Shown: positions 51,399-63,257 of the stretch, one piece after another | Layout: each line of letters begins with the position of its first letter | How positions within the stretch are numbered: position 1 is the stretch's first letter | NCBI RefSeq assembly: GCF_910591885.1 | Contig: NC_063279.1 | Span: 1,984,001-2,048,000, forward strand | DNA length: 64,000 nt | Origin: Bombus terrestris | Taxonomy: Eukaryota; Arthropoda; Insecta; Hymenoptera; Apidae | Direction of reading: 5' to 3' | The notes under the pieces: model-generated | The model's input: only the letters and a program-made list of their open reading frames with translations | What the model was told of the DNA's origin: nothing | Databases searched by the model: none | Program-made: the position numbers and the translations under genes

Positions 51399-52093
51399 AT
51401 AGAATTGTTAACTTTATTTTTCAATTCATCGAGTCGATCGGCGTGCGTATGGCTTCCACGTGGCTCGTATACTACGCCATGACGTTCCACTTTTGTAAAA
51501 TATTATGTCGTATTTGCGCGCTTTTTCTCCGACAATGTCATTCGCGCGAGTCGTTCGCGTTGTTAGCCATTCTCTGTTCCATGAAGTTTATCTTACCCTA
51601 ATCGGTGGAAAAAGCTTAACAACGTGAAACACCGCGAATGAGCATCGTGCCAGTCGACGCGTTGATTCGCGTTCGCGTAAAAGTCGTTCTCGCAATTGTC
51701 GTCGATAGAGAAACGTGAAAATGCTGTTACGATGATGCGTTGCTGTCTCGTGCGACCAAGCCAGTTGGATATCGTGGAGGCGTATATTATATACCGCATA
51801 GGTTAAGCCACCCCGCCTACTTGCGCGTCGTGTCCCAATACCTGGCAGCAATATGTCAACAGCTACTTTCCACTCCGCTGGAGTGTCCTGGCATCGAGCT
51901 TTATCCACGACGCTCATGGATCGACATTATGCCGGCTACTCGGCCATGGCGACAGCCCATGAGCATACAACGACATACAACGCGCTTGACAAGCTGCCAT
52001 TTTAACGCGCGATCACCGATTACGCAGGTTTAATACCCGCGCGAACAGAAGAGGGAAAAATCATTGCCGCCTCCAGCGCGTCCATTTACTTCC
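51399..52093. other. Spacer, nothing recognised
   Basis: Ordinary sequence between G5 and the second piggyBac-like element. No gene or repeat was recognised. Confidence 0.4.
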
Positions 52094-53035
52094 TTAACAC
52101 TTTGACGGTGTCGTTGGTGATCCGAGCGCTTGAACTTGTTACGATTGTAAAAATTGTATGAAAATCGATAGTTAGGGCATTTTGAATATAACCGATAAAT
52201 AGAAGACACTTTGAAACAAAATGTGCCCCATTGGACGATTAAACGTTTTTATTAGAACATCGATAAAAAAAAATGAGAACAAATCTTGCATCTGACTGTG
52301 CACTGTGTTAAAACACTTGAAACATAAATGTGGCACATCGATGCAATCTGGACGACAGGTGGTCACCTTTTTGGTCCGATTCTTAGCAATTTTTGATCCC
52401 AACTGTTTAACATTTTTTTCATACCACTCTCTGCAAAATTGTCCTGCCAGATACGCTTGCCCTTCTTTCTTCCGCGTTTCGTGTCGCGATCTTTGTCGAA
52501 TAAGTATATTTCACGGCTCCGGTGAATGGCACTGTGTAAGGTGCATAGCGAGTGCCATTCTAAAATCCGATACCTTGATTTTTGTTTTTGTTGCTCGTTT
52601 ATAGAGTATCGTCGCGTTTGAAATCGATGCATTTAACAATAACTCTAAAGCCAATTTTATATACCACTCGAGGGTTCTTCTATGCGGTGCAGAATACGCT
52701 ATCGTTTGATCCGATAAATCTACGGCACATTTTCCTCCGTTGTGATCTACCATTACCGTTGGTTTATCGCAAACATAATTCTTTTTGCCTCTACCATTTC
52801 AGCCGAATGTTTCGTCGAAATCGTAGAAATAATCGTAATACTGTTTACTAATATCTTCTAGGCGCCACGGTGCTCACCCGTGACCATCAATGAGATAAAC
52901 GGTTCATTGAGAAAGAACGTTATCTTACATCGTCAATTTATTATTATTTTGTCGTTATATGCTTCGAATAATAAAAATACTACCGTGGCGTCCTCAGCGA
53001 AACGTGTGATTTCGGCGTGACAATCAAAGTATTAA
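52094..53035 (-). mobile_element. piggyBac-like element, copy B2 (deleted)
   Basis: 942 bp between TTAA at 52094-52097 and 53032-53035, with ends CACTTTGACGGTG and GGCGTGACAATCAAAGTA. Very close to B1 over 52150-52860, but it lacks the extra ~350 bp near the right end and also 100 bp after ATATCTTCTA (52860), where it jumps straight to the GGCGCCACGGTG motif. Confidence 0.85.
52172..52855 (-). pseudogene. piggyBac transposase C-terminal remnant in B2
   Basis: The same broken C-terminal half as in B1: VDLSDQTIAYSAPHRRTLEW, then LELLLNASISNATILYK, then the Cys-rich tail (CRPDCIDVPHLCFKCFNTVH) in a second frame. The frame break falls at the same place as in B1, and the N-terminal half is missing in the same way. 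Both copies therefore descend from one already defective parent. Confidence 0.85.
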
Positions 53036-53267
53036 CATGTACGTACAACGATGAAATATTTGTCGAATCGTCGGCGAGGTATCTATCGTTTCGTATCCTT
53101 CGTTTCGTTTATTATCGATGACGTGAAGAAGACGAGCCTATTTCTTTACGAGAGACGATAAACGTTAACGCGTCGACTACCGCGCGAATGTTCCGAGACA
53201 CGCGATAGGTCGAAGCATATCTCATAACGTCCGATTGTATACTTTTTCGACCATGTCGTCTAAATAG

Positions 53268-53281
<14 letters not shown>

Positions 53282-53298
<17 letters not shown>

Positions 53299-53800
53299 TT
53301 TTTTTTATTTGGAAGAATTTTACAATCAATTCTCATTGGGAATTCTGGCGTGATACTATGTCGTGTTTAGTAAGTGTTTATCGCGTGTTTGATTCTAGTT
53401 GAAACTAGTGCTTAAATCTAAAGGGTATTGTCTTTTTAGTCTGCGGATCTGATCCGTCGTGTCAAGTAATCGAGTAACAAGTGGTTTTTGGTGGTTGTTA
53501 ACTCTTGTGTTATATCTATTACCGAATTTGGATATTTCTTCTTTAACTGTAGGTATCTTAAGGTCGCGGTGTACCGTTTCGTTGGTAACATACCAAAGTG
53601 CATCTATTAAGGATCTTAGAGTTTTTGATTGGAATCGTTGAAGAATTTCTATGTTGGAATCGCTCGCTGTTCCCCATAGTTGGATCCCATAGGTCCAAAC
53701 AGGTTTAAATATACAGCATTATTATACTCTGCGCGCTTAGGTTGAAACGTTTGCCAATGAGCCAGTAGAATTTGTCTAAATAATTGAAAATTTGTTCAGT
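53282..53800 (-). mobile_element. 5'-truncated jockey-like retroposon with poly(A) tail
   Basis: On the minus strand the end of a non-LTR reverse-transcriptase polyprotein is readable: LDKFYWLIGKRFNLSAQ, then in a second frame VWTYGIQLWGTASDSNIEIL, LQRFQSKTLR and LKIPTVKEEI, ending at a stop at 53395-53397. About 90 bases of 3' UTR follow and then 25 A residues (T-run 53282-53306 on the plus strand). The motif order is that of the jockey clade C-terminus. The RT core and endonuclease are absent, the usual result of incomplete target-primed reverse transcription. Confidence 0.9.
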
Positions 53801-55297
53801 GCATAAAATTCTGTCTGTACTCTTTTCCGTCGTTCCGTAAAATTTGATAACGTGGGTCGTGGATGATCATCGTGGCAGACGCGACGCGTTAGGTGAACGA
53901 AGAAACGATTTTCAAAGTTTCGAAACAACTCACGTCGCTTTTGATAGAACGTAATTAAACAATTTCGCAATGTCGTTGTTTCTTTGAATTCGATCAGGGG
54001 CTCGTTTCGGGAAGAGTCTTTCCAATTGAACGACGATCGAGTCGTTGCAAGTTTCCGATCGCTAGAAATACGTTTCAGCGGCTCTACGAACGAAACTTTG
54101 ACACGAAGGATCGTTTCTTTGCCAAGCGATAAATTCTAATACGCGAGTGGAATATCGGTATCGTTCTTAATTAAGAAAAAACAATTTTCCGTTAATAAAT
54201 TCTCACGGCATAGTCGGTATTTGAATATCAGAAGCGTGTTACCGTATTCTCCTACGCCTTCTATTCAAAGTCAGTAGGTGGCTGCTGTTTTCGAATATCG
54301 AGCTTAAAAAATGTGGTAATAGGTATATTTATAAAATATACTTTGTGTAATATGCAAAGAAGAATTTGTGTTCCGATTCTGTCTCGCTGATATCGTCAAA
54401 AGCACGCAACGAAAACCGTAAACGCATGTTCTCACCGATTGTGCAATTTCTACACACGTATGCAACGTTTTAAACTCGATCGCTATATAACCGATGCGAT
54501 AGAGGACGTTTATACGTTTCTTGGCTCCGATGTACCGCGATACCACCGATGTAAACATCTTCCGTTAAAATTCCGCTTACAAAAGTTTTCCTTAAACATA
54601 AATCCGTGTTATACGTTTATTGTCTTCGAAGCAATAAACACACGGTTATGCGTCGCGAGTAACGTTATAGACTACAACATCGCCTTCGATGTAAGCCTTT
54701 GTTCTTCCTTTTTATCGAAAGAAAACGTACAATTTGATTCGACGCAAAGTTCAGACTCTTCGATTCCACAATCTCAATGCATAATCATAACGTACTCGTG
54801 GCATATAACGTACCATAGTCGTGAGTGGTGGCGACGACGATAACAGTGCGTCAACGAGTACAGTTATGGCGATATTCTTACATTTTTAAATAAAATTGTT
54901 GAGAATTGTGGATCTTAATTGCCGAGATAAAAGTAAAGGAACGCTAAGGTTACACTTGGAATTCGTATTAAAATAGTTTTAGATTTATTTCAGCACTCTC
55001 TTTGTCTCGCCATCTTCCTACCGCACTACCAACATAACAGTTACATTCATCTGTTTTTCGACATTTCGTCGTGCACACATATACTTCACACACTCATATT
55101 CACATACGCGTGTCGCTACTACGCGGCCAATCTAGTCTAGCACACGAAATTATACGTATCTCGATAAAAATATTATTAGGTTAATAAATTAGGACAGCGT
55201 GGAAGATAGAGCGTTTCGAATTTACGATTCCGAGTACAACGCTTCTTGCAACGTTCGACAAAGATTGAGTACGCCACAGGTATTTCACGTTATGGTA
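53801..55297. other. Region without recognised gene
   Basis: No gene supported. A 134-codon open frame (54439-54843) shows no domain or splice structure. Confidence 0.35.
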
Positions 55298-55625
55298 TCA
55301 GGTCGTCCGAAAAGTTTCGTTCGTTTTATAAGGAAATAATGGATGCACGACATTTTCCGTTTTATTATTTATTTTGTTCTTTCGAGATAAAGATCACAAC
55401 GTTCGATAGGTTAGGTTTGAAAAAAGACGCGTCTTTCTTTCGCAAACGTGTTTTTTACAACAGTGCACCTTTGTACAAACGTGAAACCGAGTCTGTGAAA
55501 TGACGCGGTGTTTATCTCGATAGAACAAAATGGATCGTACGTAATTCGACAAAATAATATGAAACAAAAACGTTACGCGTCTATTATTTTCTCGTAAAAC
55601 GAAAGAAACTTTTCGGATAATCTAA
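55298..55625 (+). mobile_element. Tc/mariner-type MITE, copy M5
   Basis: A 328 bp copy with ends TCAGGTCGTCCGAAAAG and AACTTTTCGGATAATCTAA, flanked by TA on each side. Longer than the others because it keeps both the M1/M2-type left interior (GATAAAGATCACAACGTTCG) and the M3/M4-type right interior (CGTCTATTATTTTC). It may be closest to the parental non-autonomous form. Confidence 0.8.
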
Positions 55626-56614
55626 TACTTTACTGTCACGAACCGAAGAGACGCGTTTTACTTACATCTCCTGTCTCGTCTCCGTTTTCGTGGTTTCCAA
55701 GACCCTCTTAAATATATCTGTGTATACGTACGTGTCACAGCGACAAGAGGAAAAGAACTCGGATGGCGATTCCTAATTTTACTATTCCATTGACCCGCCA
55801 TTGCGTCATCGTTGTAGAATTTACGCACTGATCGATCAAATCCAAATATTCGCGTCGTTTTATATCTTTCGTACGACTACGAGAATTTTCTACCCGATGA
55901 AAGAACTTCTTAATGCTTCGTCGCAAAATCCAAGTACGCGCCAGTACCTTTTCTAGCTACTGTACTTGATGACTCGAGGGTCGAGAAGGTGACGTTAAAA
56001 TGCCTCCGCGAGTAACACCGTGACTCGGGCTAAATTCCGCCTCAGCGTTTGTTACATCGTTCGATACGACAGGACGATTTGGACGACGAAATCGCGAACC
56101 AAGAATCGAATTTCCGATACGCGATGGTTATCGAACCTGTTCGTTCGTGCGTTAACATATTTGACAGCCGGGACAAACGCGATCCTCTCTGTCGACTAAA
56201 CGATGCAACGCGCGACGTGCGTTCGCGAACACGCGATAGCGGAACGTGTAATAAATCGCGTACGCTAGCGGATGGACGTGGAGGAAAGGAGATGGCGCGT
56301 CGCATCGCGTCGTATCATTCGGTGCCACTGTGTGGGAAACTCGAGATGTCGAACACCGGTGGAGTGTTCGAAGCTCGTTAACCCGCGAGATAGCGCGTTA
56401 TGTCGGATTACGCTGTTTCTTGGCCGTTACGCGTTCTCGGACAGCGAATCTGACCGCGGAATGTTCGCTTTCGCCGCGAATATTAATTATTTTACGAACG
56501 TTAATTCCACGAGCAAGTGAAGGAAACGCGGAGAGAGATTCTTAAGGCGGATGGAATCGCTTTGGACTTTCGAATCGCTTGTTTCTCGATCGGTTACTTC
56601 CGGCGCGCGATCTA
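55626..56614. other. Region without recognised gene
   Basis: CpG-rich sequence with overlapping open frames at 56042-56545 on both strands. No domain, repeat or splice structure was recognised. Confidence 0.35.
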
Positions 56615-56812
56615 TTAGGTTGTTCGAAATGTTTCTTTCGTTTTATAAGGAAATAATAGACGCACAATGTTTTTTGTTTGTTTATTAAATTATGCACGAA
56701 CGTAATAACAGAAATAAAACGAAATGGAACATATCTAATTCGATAAATTAATATAAAGCAGAAATTATTGTTCGTCTGTTATCCTCTTATGGAAACTTTT
56801 CGGACGACCTAA
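56615..56812 (+). mobile_element. Tc/mariner-type MITE, copy M6
   Basis: 198 bp with ends TTAGGTTGTTCGAAATG and AAACTTTTCGGACGACCTAA, and TA duplications at 56613-56614 and 56813-56814. It is the uninterrupted counterpart of M3 and shows the empty site of the G3 insertion (CGTAATAACAGAAATAAAAC). Confidence 0.85.
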
Positions 56813-56814
56813 TA

Positions 56815-58345
56815 TTTTTCCCTTCCTTTTGCTTTCTCGTAGTTTTCGCGACTAATATTCGCTATTTGAAAAACAAAGAAGCGTATAAATTACTTAAATG
56901 GTCAATTATGTTTTGCAGTGATGATTTTGTTTAACGATTTCAAATATCGTTTATACGAAACACCGAATTAAAAGTATATATTAAAAGTATAAAAAGATAC
57001 AGGTAAAATTAAAAACATTAAAGGCCACTAAAAATAAATAACACGACTTGAACGTGATATTAAATATTCATAATGCACTTTAATATCTTTCTACAGCGTT
57101 CGATTATAACTTTATTTAGTCATAACTGATAGTGTAACTCTTGAATTAATTTTAACACCACCAAATTGGTGTATTTTATTATACACTGTACTTTGTAAAA
57201 GCAGAAAAAGTGTCGCAATTAACTGACAACAACAAAAAAAAAAAAAAAAGAAAACTTGCCAAAGTCAAAAAGGGAGGTCTCCCCGTTCGATTGGCTAAGC
57301 GTTAGATTACGATTCGTGTTTGCTTTCGAAGGAAGAATATCGCCGCGCTGAATTCTTGGCTACACAGCTGTTGATCATCGAAGAATTCGTACGAAAAATT
57401 AGAAACGCGTGGCGTGCCTTCGCTGCCACTTGTTGCTCGTGTACCGCGAACGAGTATGCGATTCGTTTTAACGTTGTCCGGTGGTATGTTCGAGGAAAAT
57501 CGCGATACGGTTTATCAGCGCTGCTCAGCGATGGAAATCGAAGTATAGGGATAGTTTGAATAATATAGTATCGTGCGATAATACGAGTTATAAAACACTG
57601 GAGCTTGTAGAAAGATAAAGGAAGAAAAAAAAAAAATAAGATAAGATACGCACGTTGTTACGTGGTAACGCGCGATAGAAAAAAAAGAGTTCTAACGAGC
57701 AGTAAGTCTTTTTAAAAATTATTATGCAACGCATCGTTTGTTAGGTGTCGAAAGAACGAATTAACACCGACCAACGCGTAATCAATATCGGAAATCCGTA
57801 GTCGGGAAAGCAATATTTATCGTTGGAATTTAAACGTTGCTCGAACAAGGGATCGGATGCTTTCGTACGTACAATTTCCTGGCAACAACGTTTCCTCCGT
57901 ATTAATTCGATCATGGCTATCTTTTTACTTAGCCAGAGTTTCAGGAACATTAACTCGAAGATTTACGTTGGCATTTCCTCTTGCGCGCTGGCTGCTGCTT
58001 TCTTCGAAACTTTGCTACATTCGACTCGTTACTCGTGCATACGTAACTGCGTCTGTGCTACATTTCTGCCAGTTAAACGGATAATTGCGGTCGGCCGTGT
58101 CCAGCTTAAAGGCATATCGTTGCGTTGCAACGTATTTCTTGCGACATTAGTCGCAAGGGTAAACTCGCAGGTATTAGCGTACATGGGGCGAACAGACGAG
58201 GTAAGTGGGCAGGTACAGTGGTTTCTATGACGAGCGCAACTTGCCATTCGTAGCGGGCAAATAGGAAAAGTGACGCGTTTCGTTGATCGCGCCGTCTGAA
58301 GAATTTGAAAACATAAAATCCAAGTGCACGCAAATGCGCGGATGA
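56815..58345. other. Region without recognised gene
   Basis: AT-rich first half with an A-run at about 57232-57249 and a small inverted motif (CACCACCAAATTGGTG, about 57160). The second half has open frames on both strands but no domain. Confidence 0.4.
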
Positions 58346-58977
58346 TTAACGCTAAAACTACCGATAGTTAACGCGATGCTACTTCTACCAAGACCAGACA
58401 AAATGAAAATACGTAATAATAGGGTATTTTTATATTTATCGATTTATTACTTTCTTACAGAAGCAATTTCATGTTATGTAATACATTTTTGGTATTATTA
58501 ATCCACGTAGGATTCCCAAACGAGGGTCGACACATTTATAAAATCGTAGAACCAGTCATTTTCACCGGTGTGGGTATTTCTAGCGTCAGCATCTAGCGAT
58601 GTAGCGATCGATCCGAAATTTTCCTGATAACTGATATCGTCATATCGAATGATACGCGGTAAAAATTTTAAAAACGCGTGGCAAGTTGCAGGAAACGAGG
58701 AAACTGGTTAATCGGGGTTCGATAAACGGATCGCAGCACCCTTTTACACTTTGACAAGTACCAGTCATTTTAAATGATATTGGTGTAAGTAGCCTCGATG
58801 CAAAATCATTTTCAGTTTGAATACATAAAAAACGAAATAAAATTCATTATATTATTCTTTTAATTATCGTTGCGAAAGTCATCGCATCATTGCGGAAGAA
58901 AATATAACACAAAGTAGGAATTTAAAAATAAAATTGTAAAACTAGTCAATTTGGCTGGTGCGATAGTTTCACTGCTA
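58346..58977 (+). mobile_element. piggyBac-type non-autonomous element, copy P4
   Basis: A 632 bp copy of the P1/P2 family. The left end, TTAACGCTAAAACTACCG, is intact. The right end is mutated (CGATAGTTTCACTG followed by CTAA instead of TTAA). The interior is colinear with P1. Confidence 0.8.
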
Positions 58978-59373
58978 AAGAGACGGTTGTACACGTCGTT
59001 ACATGTAACGTGTTCTTCGGTCCCGTTGTCCCGCCCTTTCCGTTCAAACTTGGACCGATGTACAGCTATACAAAATTGTGCCAACCGAGGCCAGGTTTTG
59101 ATATTCGATAGAGCACGTTCGATCGTTTTGGTTTCACGCGGTAAATTAGCAAAAACGACAATTTTTATTTCGTCGTTTCGGGTATTTTAGAAACCTGTCG
59201 TGCCGGGTTCGCTATCGCAATTCTATCGAGTTCGTATACGAAGAATACCACGAAGGAATGTGATAGCGTATTAAGCCAAAGAGAATTCGATTTCTACCTA
59301 AACATAATTTATTGCAATCCATTTATCTTCCTTTATTCGATGTTTGCAAGATCACTTTCTTGCCTATCGCTAG
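58978..59373. other. Spacer ending in a direct repeat
   Basis: No gene. The last 72 bases (59302-59373) recur, with mismatches, immediately after the next element (59834-59911). Confidence 0.5.
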
Positions 59374-59836
59374 TGTAGGATCTTTACTACAATTAGTTTA
59401 TTTACAATAAATGGATTAAACGGATGTTGATTAAATAGGAAACGATGATTGTTTAACCCGAATTCATCACTAGATAGTTAATTAGCAATTCTCGTCACCA
59501 CAGATCCAACGCTCTCTCGACAACACTAGGCAACACTGTCTCCCTCACTTTTCGAATTCACATTCTCTACTTTCTCGACTCACGCTCTTTCACTTCTCAA
59601 CGAACACTGACTATTAATTCGTCTTTGTCCCTTAGCATCCCTTTGTCTTTTGCCTTAGCCCCACCACGTACGTGTTTCGCAACCGCTCATGGCCAGGGTC
59701 ACGCAAGCCTTTTCCACGAAACTATTCGATCGAAGGACCGACGATACATCGTTGGGCCTGTCGGCATATCGGCTTTCTCGCGACATTGTTTACAGTTCGT
59801 CCGATATTTCTCAGGCCATTTGTCCACGATACTACA
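59374..59836 (+). mobile_element. GTAG-family element, copy G6
   Basis: 463 bp with ends TGTAGGATCTTTACTAC and TGTCCACGATACTACA. The left two thirds match G1, G4 and G5 (ATGGATTAAACGGATGTTGA, TTAATTCGTCTTTGTCCCTT). The right third carries about 130 bases not seen in the shorter copies. No 4 bp duplication is visible; instead a ~72 bp direct repeat flanks the element. Confidence 0.75.
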
Positions 59837-62082
59837 ACAATTTATTATAATCGATTTATCCTCGTTCGTTCGATGTTTCCAAGATCACTTTGTCTATCTA
59901 TCTATGGCTAGCTTATTTGTTATTACGGAGAAAAGTGGCTGCTCTTCCTACCGAGAACCGTTTCGCCGTTGTTTATTGGGACCCGTTCTTGGCTTACGAG
60001 TTGTTTAAAAATGTCTCGATTCTTGGATATCTATTGTTAGCTTATCCGTTATTACAGGCCGGGACTGGTCTCCACTCGAGCTGTGTAACGGTTCTGTCGT
60101 TGCATAATCGAATATATTTCTAAATTTGGAAATTGCTTAAAACGTACCGAGATTCTACGACGCTCGTCATTGATCGGTTTACCGAACCACGTTCTAAATA
60201 AGCTTTCATCGACGTTGAAATATATCGAATTTTTCCTTATTTCGAACGAATCGAACGCGTTGCGTCATAAGGAAGATGGACGTTGACGCGTCAACGGAAG
60301 ATGATTTACGAGTATCGTCGATTGCGAGGAAGAGAGGAAGAATTCCGACGGTTTTCTTATAATTGAAAAATCGGTAATTATCGTTAGCGATACGTATCAA
60401 GATTTTCTATTTTCTGATCTTCGTGCAAGAAACGAGAATTTTTCCTTCGAAACGAATTCTCGTTTCTAAGAATATTTTTAAACGAGATGTTTCACAGGCT
60501 ATTTTCCAAGACGTATCGCAGTCATTCGACGTAGGAGACATAGAAATATTTTTAAACGGCGGAAAACAACTACTCGCGAAACATCGAATAAGATATTATT
60601 CCTATTATACCGTGTTATTTCGGTTTTATAAGCGGTAATGGTATAAGGTTTCCAGATATATACGAGTTTTCGGTGCTCTACTATTTTCGATTCGCGTCCG
60701 TTTCGTAAACAGCCCGGCCTCACATAGGCAAAACGCTGGTGTGTCTCGGACGGTTAGCGTGGCTGATCTGTTGGCAGCACTCAGGATGGTCGATTTTTTG
60801 CTCTCATTTATCCGGTTGTTGCACAGCCACCGCGCGACCATGTAATTTTCTGGTCAAGCCAACAAACAGTTACAATGTTCTCTGCTATTTGTAGATTAAC
60901 TTGTTTGCGCGTAAGGAATTCGAGTAAATACTCGACTTACTCTCGCTTCTTTATACCGTAACGTTAACTTTTATTAATCGAGCGTTCGATCAGCCTGCCA
61001 ATTGTTGCCTGCATTTTTTACTCTACGATTGTTATTACTCCATTGTTTCGCTCTACGATTAGTAACGAGTTGCGCGAATTTCGTATTTTTCGCTGGAAAC
61101 CGCGATAGATGGAAACGCGCTACGGCGTAATATCCGATCTTTGCAAAATGTCACGTCGTATTCGCGCGTTTTCTCCCGATGCCACGACGTTGGCGATTTT
61201 TTGATTCGTCCAGCCTGTCGTATTTTTGAATAATTCCAAAGGATTCGGCAAAATCGAATTTCAGTGGCATTCGACGCGTCGAAAGGTGGACCGTCGTTGT
61301 GATCGATCGATCGACGAGCTTCGAAGCACCTTGCGTCAACGAATTACGCGAGAGTGGAGCGTGGAACGCGGCGAGAAAAGGAGGAAAGAAGGGAAAAAGA
61401 AAGGAGACGAGAGAAGCGGAAAAAGAAGATCCTGGTTGCACTCGGCTCGATTCTTCCCTGCTGGTTCACGGGGTTAAATATACCCTCGTGTTTGCATCAT
61501 ACGCGTTCGCGAAACCGAACAACGACGAGGAGAGGGGGAAGGGATAACGCGTTAAGGTAGAGACGAGAAGGTAATATTATACGCATATGGCAAAAGACGG
61601 GAGAGCAGGTAATCTGGAAAAATAATAAACGAACGCGAGCAAAAATAAATATGGAAAAGGAAACGGGGTTCGAATATCGCGAATATGTGCAAAGCCAACG
61701 AAATTGTTAACTTCGAAAAGATCGAACGATCGCGTTTCGAATCGACGAAGCCTATCGTTTAACCGTCGTTATCGTTTTAACCGTCGACGAACGGTTAGAA
61801 ACGTTTTCGAAGAAACGCGACTGCTTTCTCGCGCGTAAAACGACGCCGTTTTCAAACGCCGCTGCTTCTGTAATTAAAGATCGGTGAAATTGGAACGACT
61901 AAAAACGTTGTTGGGAAATACAAAGACAAAGTGGATGGATCGGACGAGGAAGGTTTATCGAACGTAATACGACCGAACGAGGTACGCACAGCGACATGGC
62001 GATGAAATAGAAAAAGAAGTAGAAACAGAGAAGTAGAGAAGCGAAGAAAAGAACAGACGCGAACGAAGCACGCGATGAGCGA

Positions 62083-62085
<3 letters not shown>
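59837..62085. other. Region without recognised gene
   Basis: No gene supported. A block at about 60700-60845 is GC-richer and open on both strands (a frame ending ADLLAALRMVDFLLSFIRLL), with no known domain and no convincing splice sites. From about 61350 the sequence becomes purine-rich. Confidence 0.35.

Positions 62086-62114
<29 letters not shown>
62086..62114. repeat. (GA)n microsatellite
   Basis: About 14 GA units without interruption, at the start of a purine/pyrimidine-skewed, CpG-rich zone. Confidence 0.95.
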
Positions 62115-62118
<4 letters not shown>

Positions 62119-62446
62119 AGGCTAGAGAGGTTGAGAAACGAAGAGAGACAGCGAGGAGAAGGTTCGGAGACGTCTGCTATTACGGAGCACCTCCGTGGTC
62201 ACGGCGCACAGCCCGATATGGAGCAATCTCAGATTTCCATCCGCCCAAATCAAGAATATACGCCCTCGCCTCCGCTCTCGCTCTCTTCTTCCTCTAAGGG
62301 GGATCTCTGCTCGTCTTCTTTGCCACCGCCATCGTCTCTGTATTCCTCTCGCTACCTCTCCCTCTTTTCTTCCTCAGGCGGAGGTGGAGGCGCTGCTCGG
62401 GGTTGGTGCTTGGCCGTTGGTGCTGGTAACAGTGCCAAAACTGCCT

Positions 62447-62468
62447 CAAAACGGACTGCTCCGTTTTG
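62447..62468. repeat. Perfect 9 bp inverted repeat, 4-base loop
   Basis: CAAAACGGA, CTGC, TCCGTTTTG: a compact hairpin inside the CpG-rich zone. If this zone is a 5' UTR it could form in the RNA; the function is unknown. Confidence 0.7.
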
Positions 62469-62588
62469 TCGTCCTTCTCTTTCTCTCCCCTTTTCGGCTC
62501 TCTCTCTCTCTCTCTCTCCTCTCCTCTCCTCTCCTTTCCTCCTTCCCTATGTTCTTCTTCTACTCCTCTCATCGATCTCTCCTTGTTT

Positions 62589-62700
62589 CTCTTCTTCTTC
62601 TTCTTCTTCAGCCGCTTCTTCTTCTTCTTTTGCTGCTTCTTCTTCTTCTTCTTCTTCTTCTGCTGCCTCTTCTCGTTCTGCTTCTTCTTCTTCTTCTTTT
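62589..62700. repeat. (TTC)n low-complexity tract
   Basis: Imperfect TTC/CTT repeat of about 110 bases, preceded by CT- and CTCTC-rich sequence from about 62490. It reads as poly-Ser, poly-Leu or poly-Phe on the plus strand and poly-Glu/Lys on the minus strand, which explains the long apparent open frames here. Confidence 0.95.
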
Positions 62701-62809
62701 CTCTGTCTAGTTGTTCGCGCGTGTTCCTTCCCTCTTGGCGTATCGCTGGTCCCGTGCTCGTCCACGGATAACCTAACTCATCGCAGACACGTGCCCTCTA
62801 TCCGCCTTC

Positions 62810-63257
62810 TTGCACCTTCCTTCTTTCGATTACCGTCTCCATTCTCGGCATCCAGTTGGTCGGCGATACGATCGACCACGCTTTCCCCGTTTTTCCAGCG
62901 TGTCCGTGGCTGCGCCGAACTCGCGAACGCGACACGACCCGGTCGAGACAACAAGTGTCCGGAGCGAGGATCGCGTGATTCGAGTTCATCGCACCGCAAC
63001 CATCGTGTCGCCGCGTCTTGCCTTCTCGTTATCGTTCGTCGTCCTATCCGCGTTCGCCGTTGATCGCGATCGCGCCAGTGATTTTCTACGAAATCACCAG
63101 CAGCCCAGCGAAGATTGCTCGGACGGAGGCTTCCGGTCGAGTCGGAGCACGAGCTTCAACGACGAATGTTGGTGGTCCGTGGAACAGGATTTACCGGGAA
63201 CCACGATCCTTCGGCAACGACCGTTCATGTTGCCAGAAAGCAAGTTTCCCGTCACAG
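62810..63257 (+). other. Candidate 5' exon / open frame, unknown product
   Basis: A plus-strand frame from an ATG at 62810 runs to a splice-donor-like ACAG|GTACCT at 63257/63258. It contains a hydrophobic segment (VSPRLAFSLSFVVLSAFAV) followed by a Cys/Ser/Asp-containing stretch (EDCSDGGFRSSRSTSF, then NDECWWSVEQDLPG) that looks more protein-like than the neighbouring frames. Two other frames are also open for over 280 codons here because of the base composition, so this may simply be 5' UTR. The product is not recognised. Confidence 0.2.

Noticed and set aside
59625..60008. 127-codon open frame overlapping G6
   Set aside because: It crosses the border of a non-autonomous repeat, and no coding similarity is visible.
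62131..63063. 310-codon open frame rich in serine
   Set aside because: It is produced by the TTC/CT low-complexity tract; three frames and the minus strand are all open over the same bases, and no domain is present.
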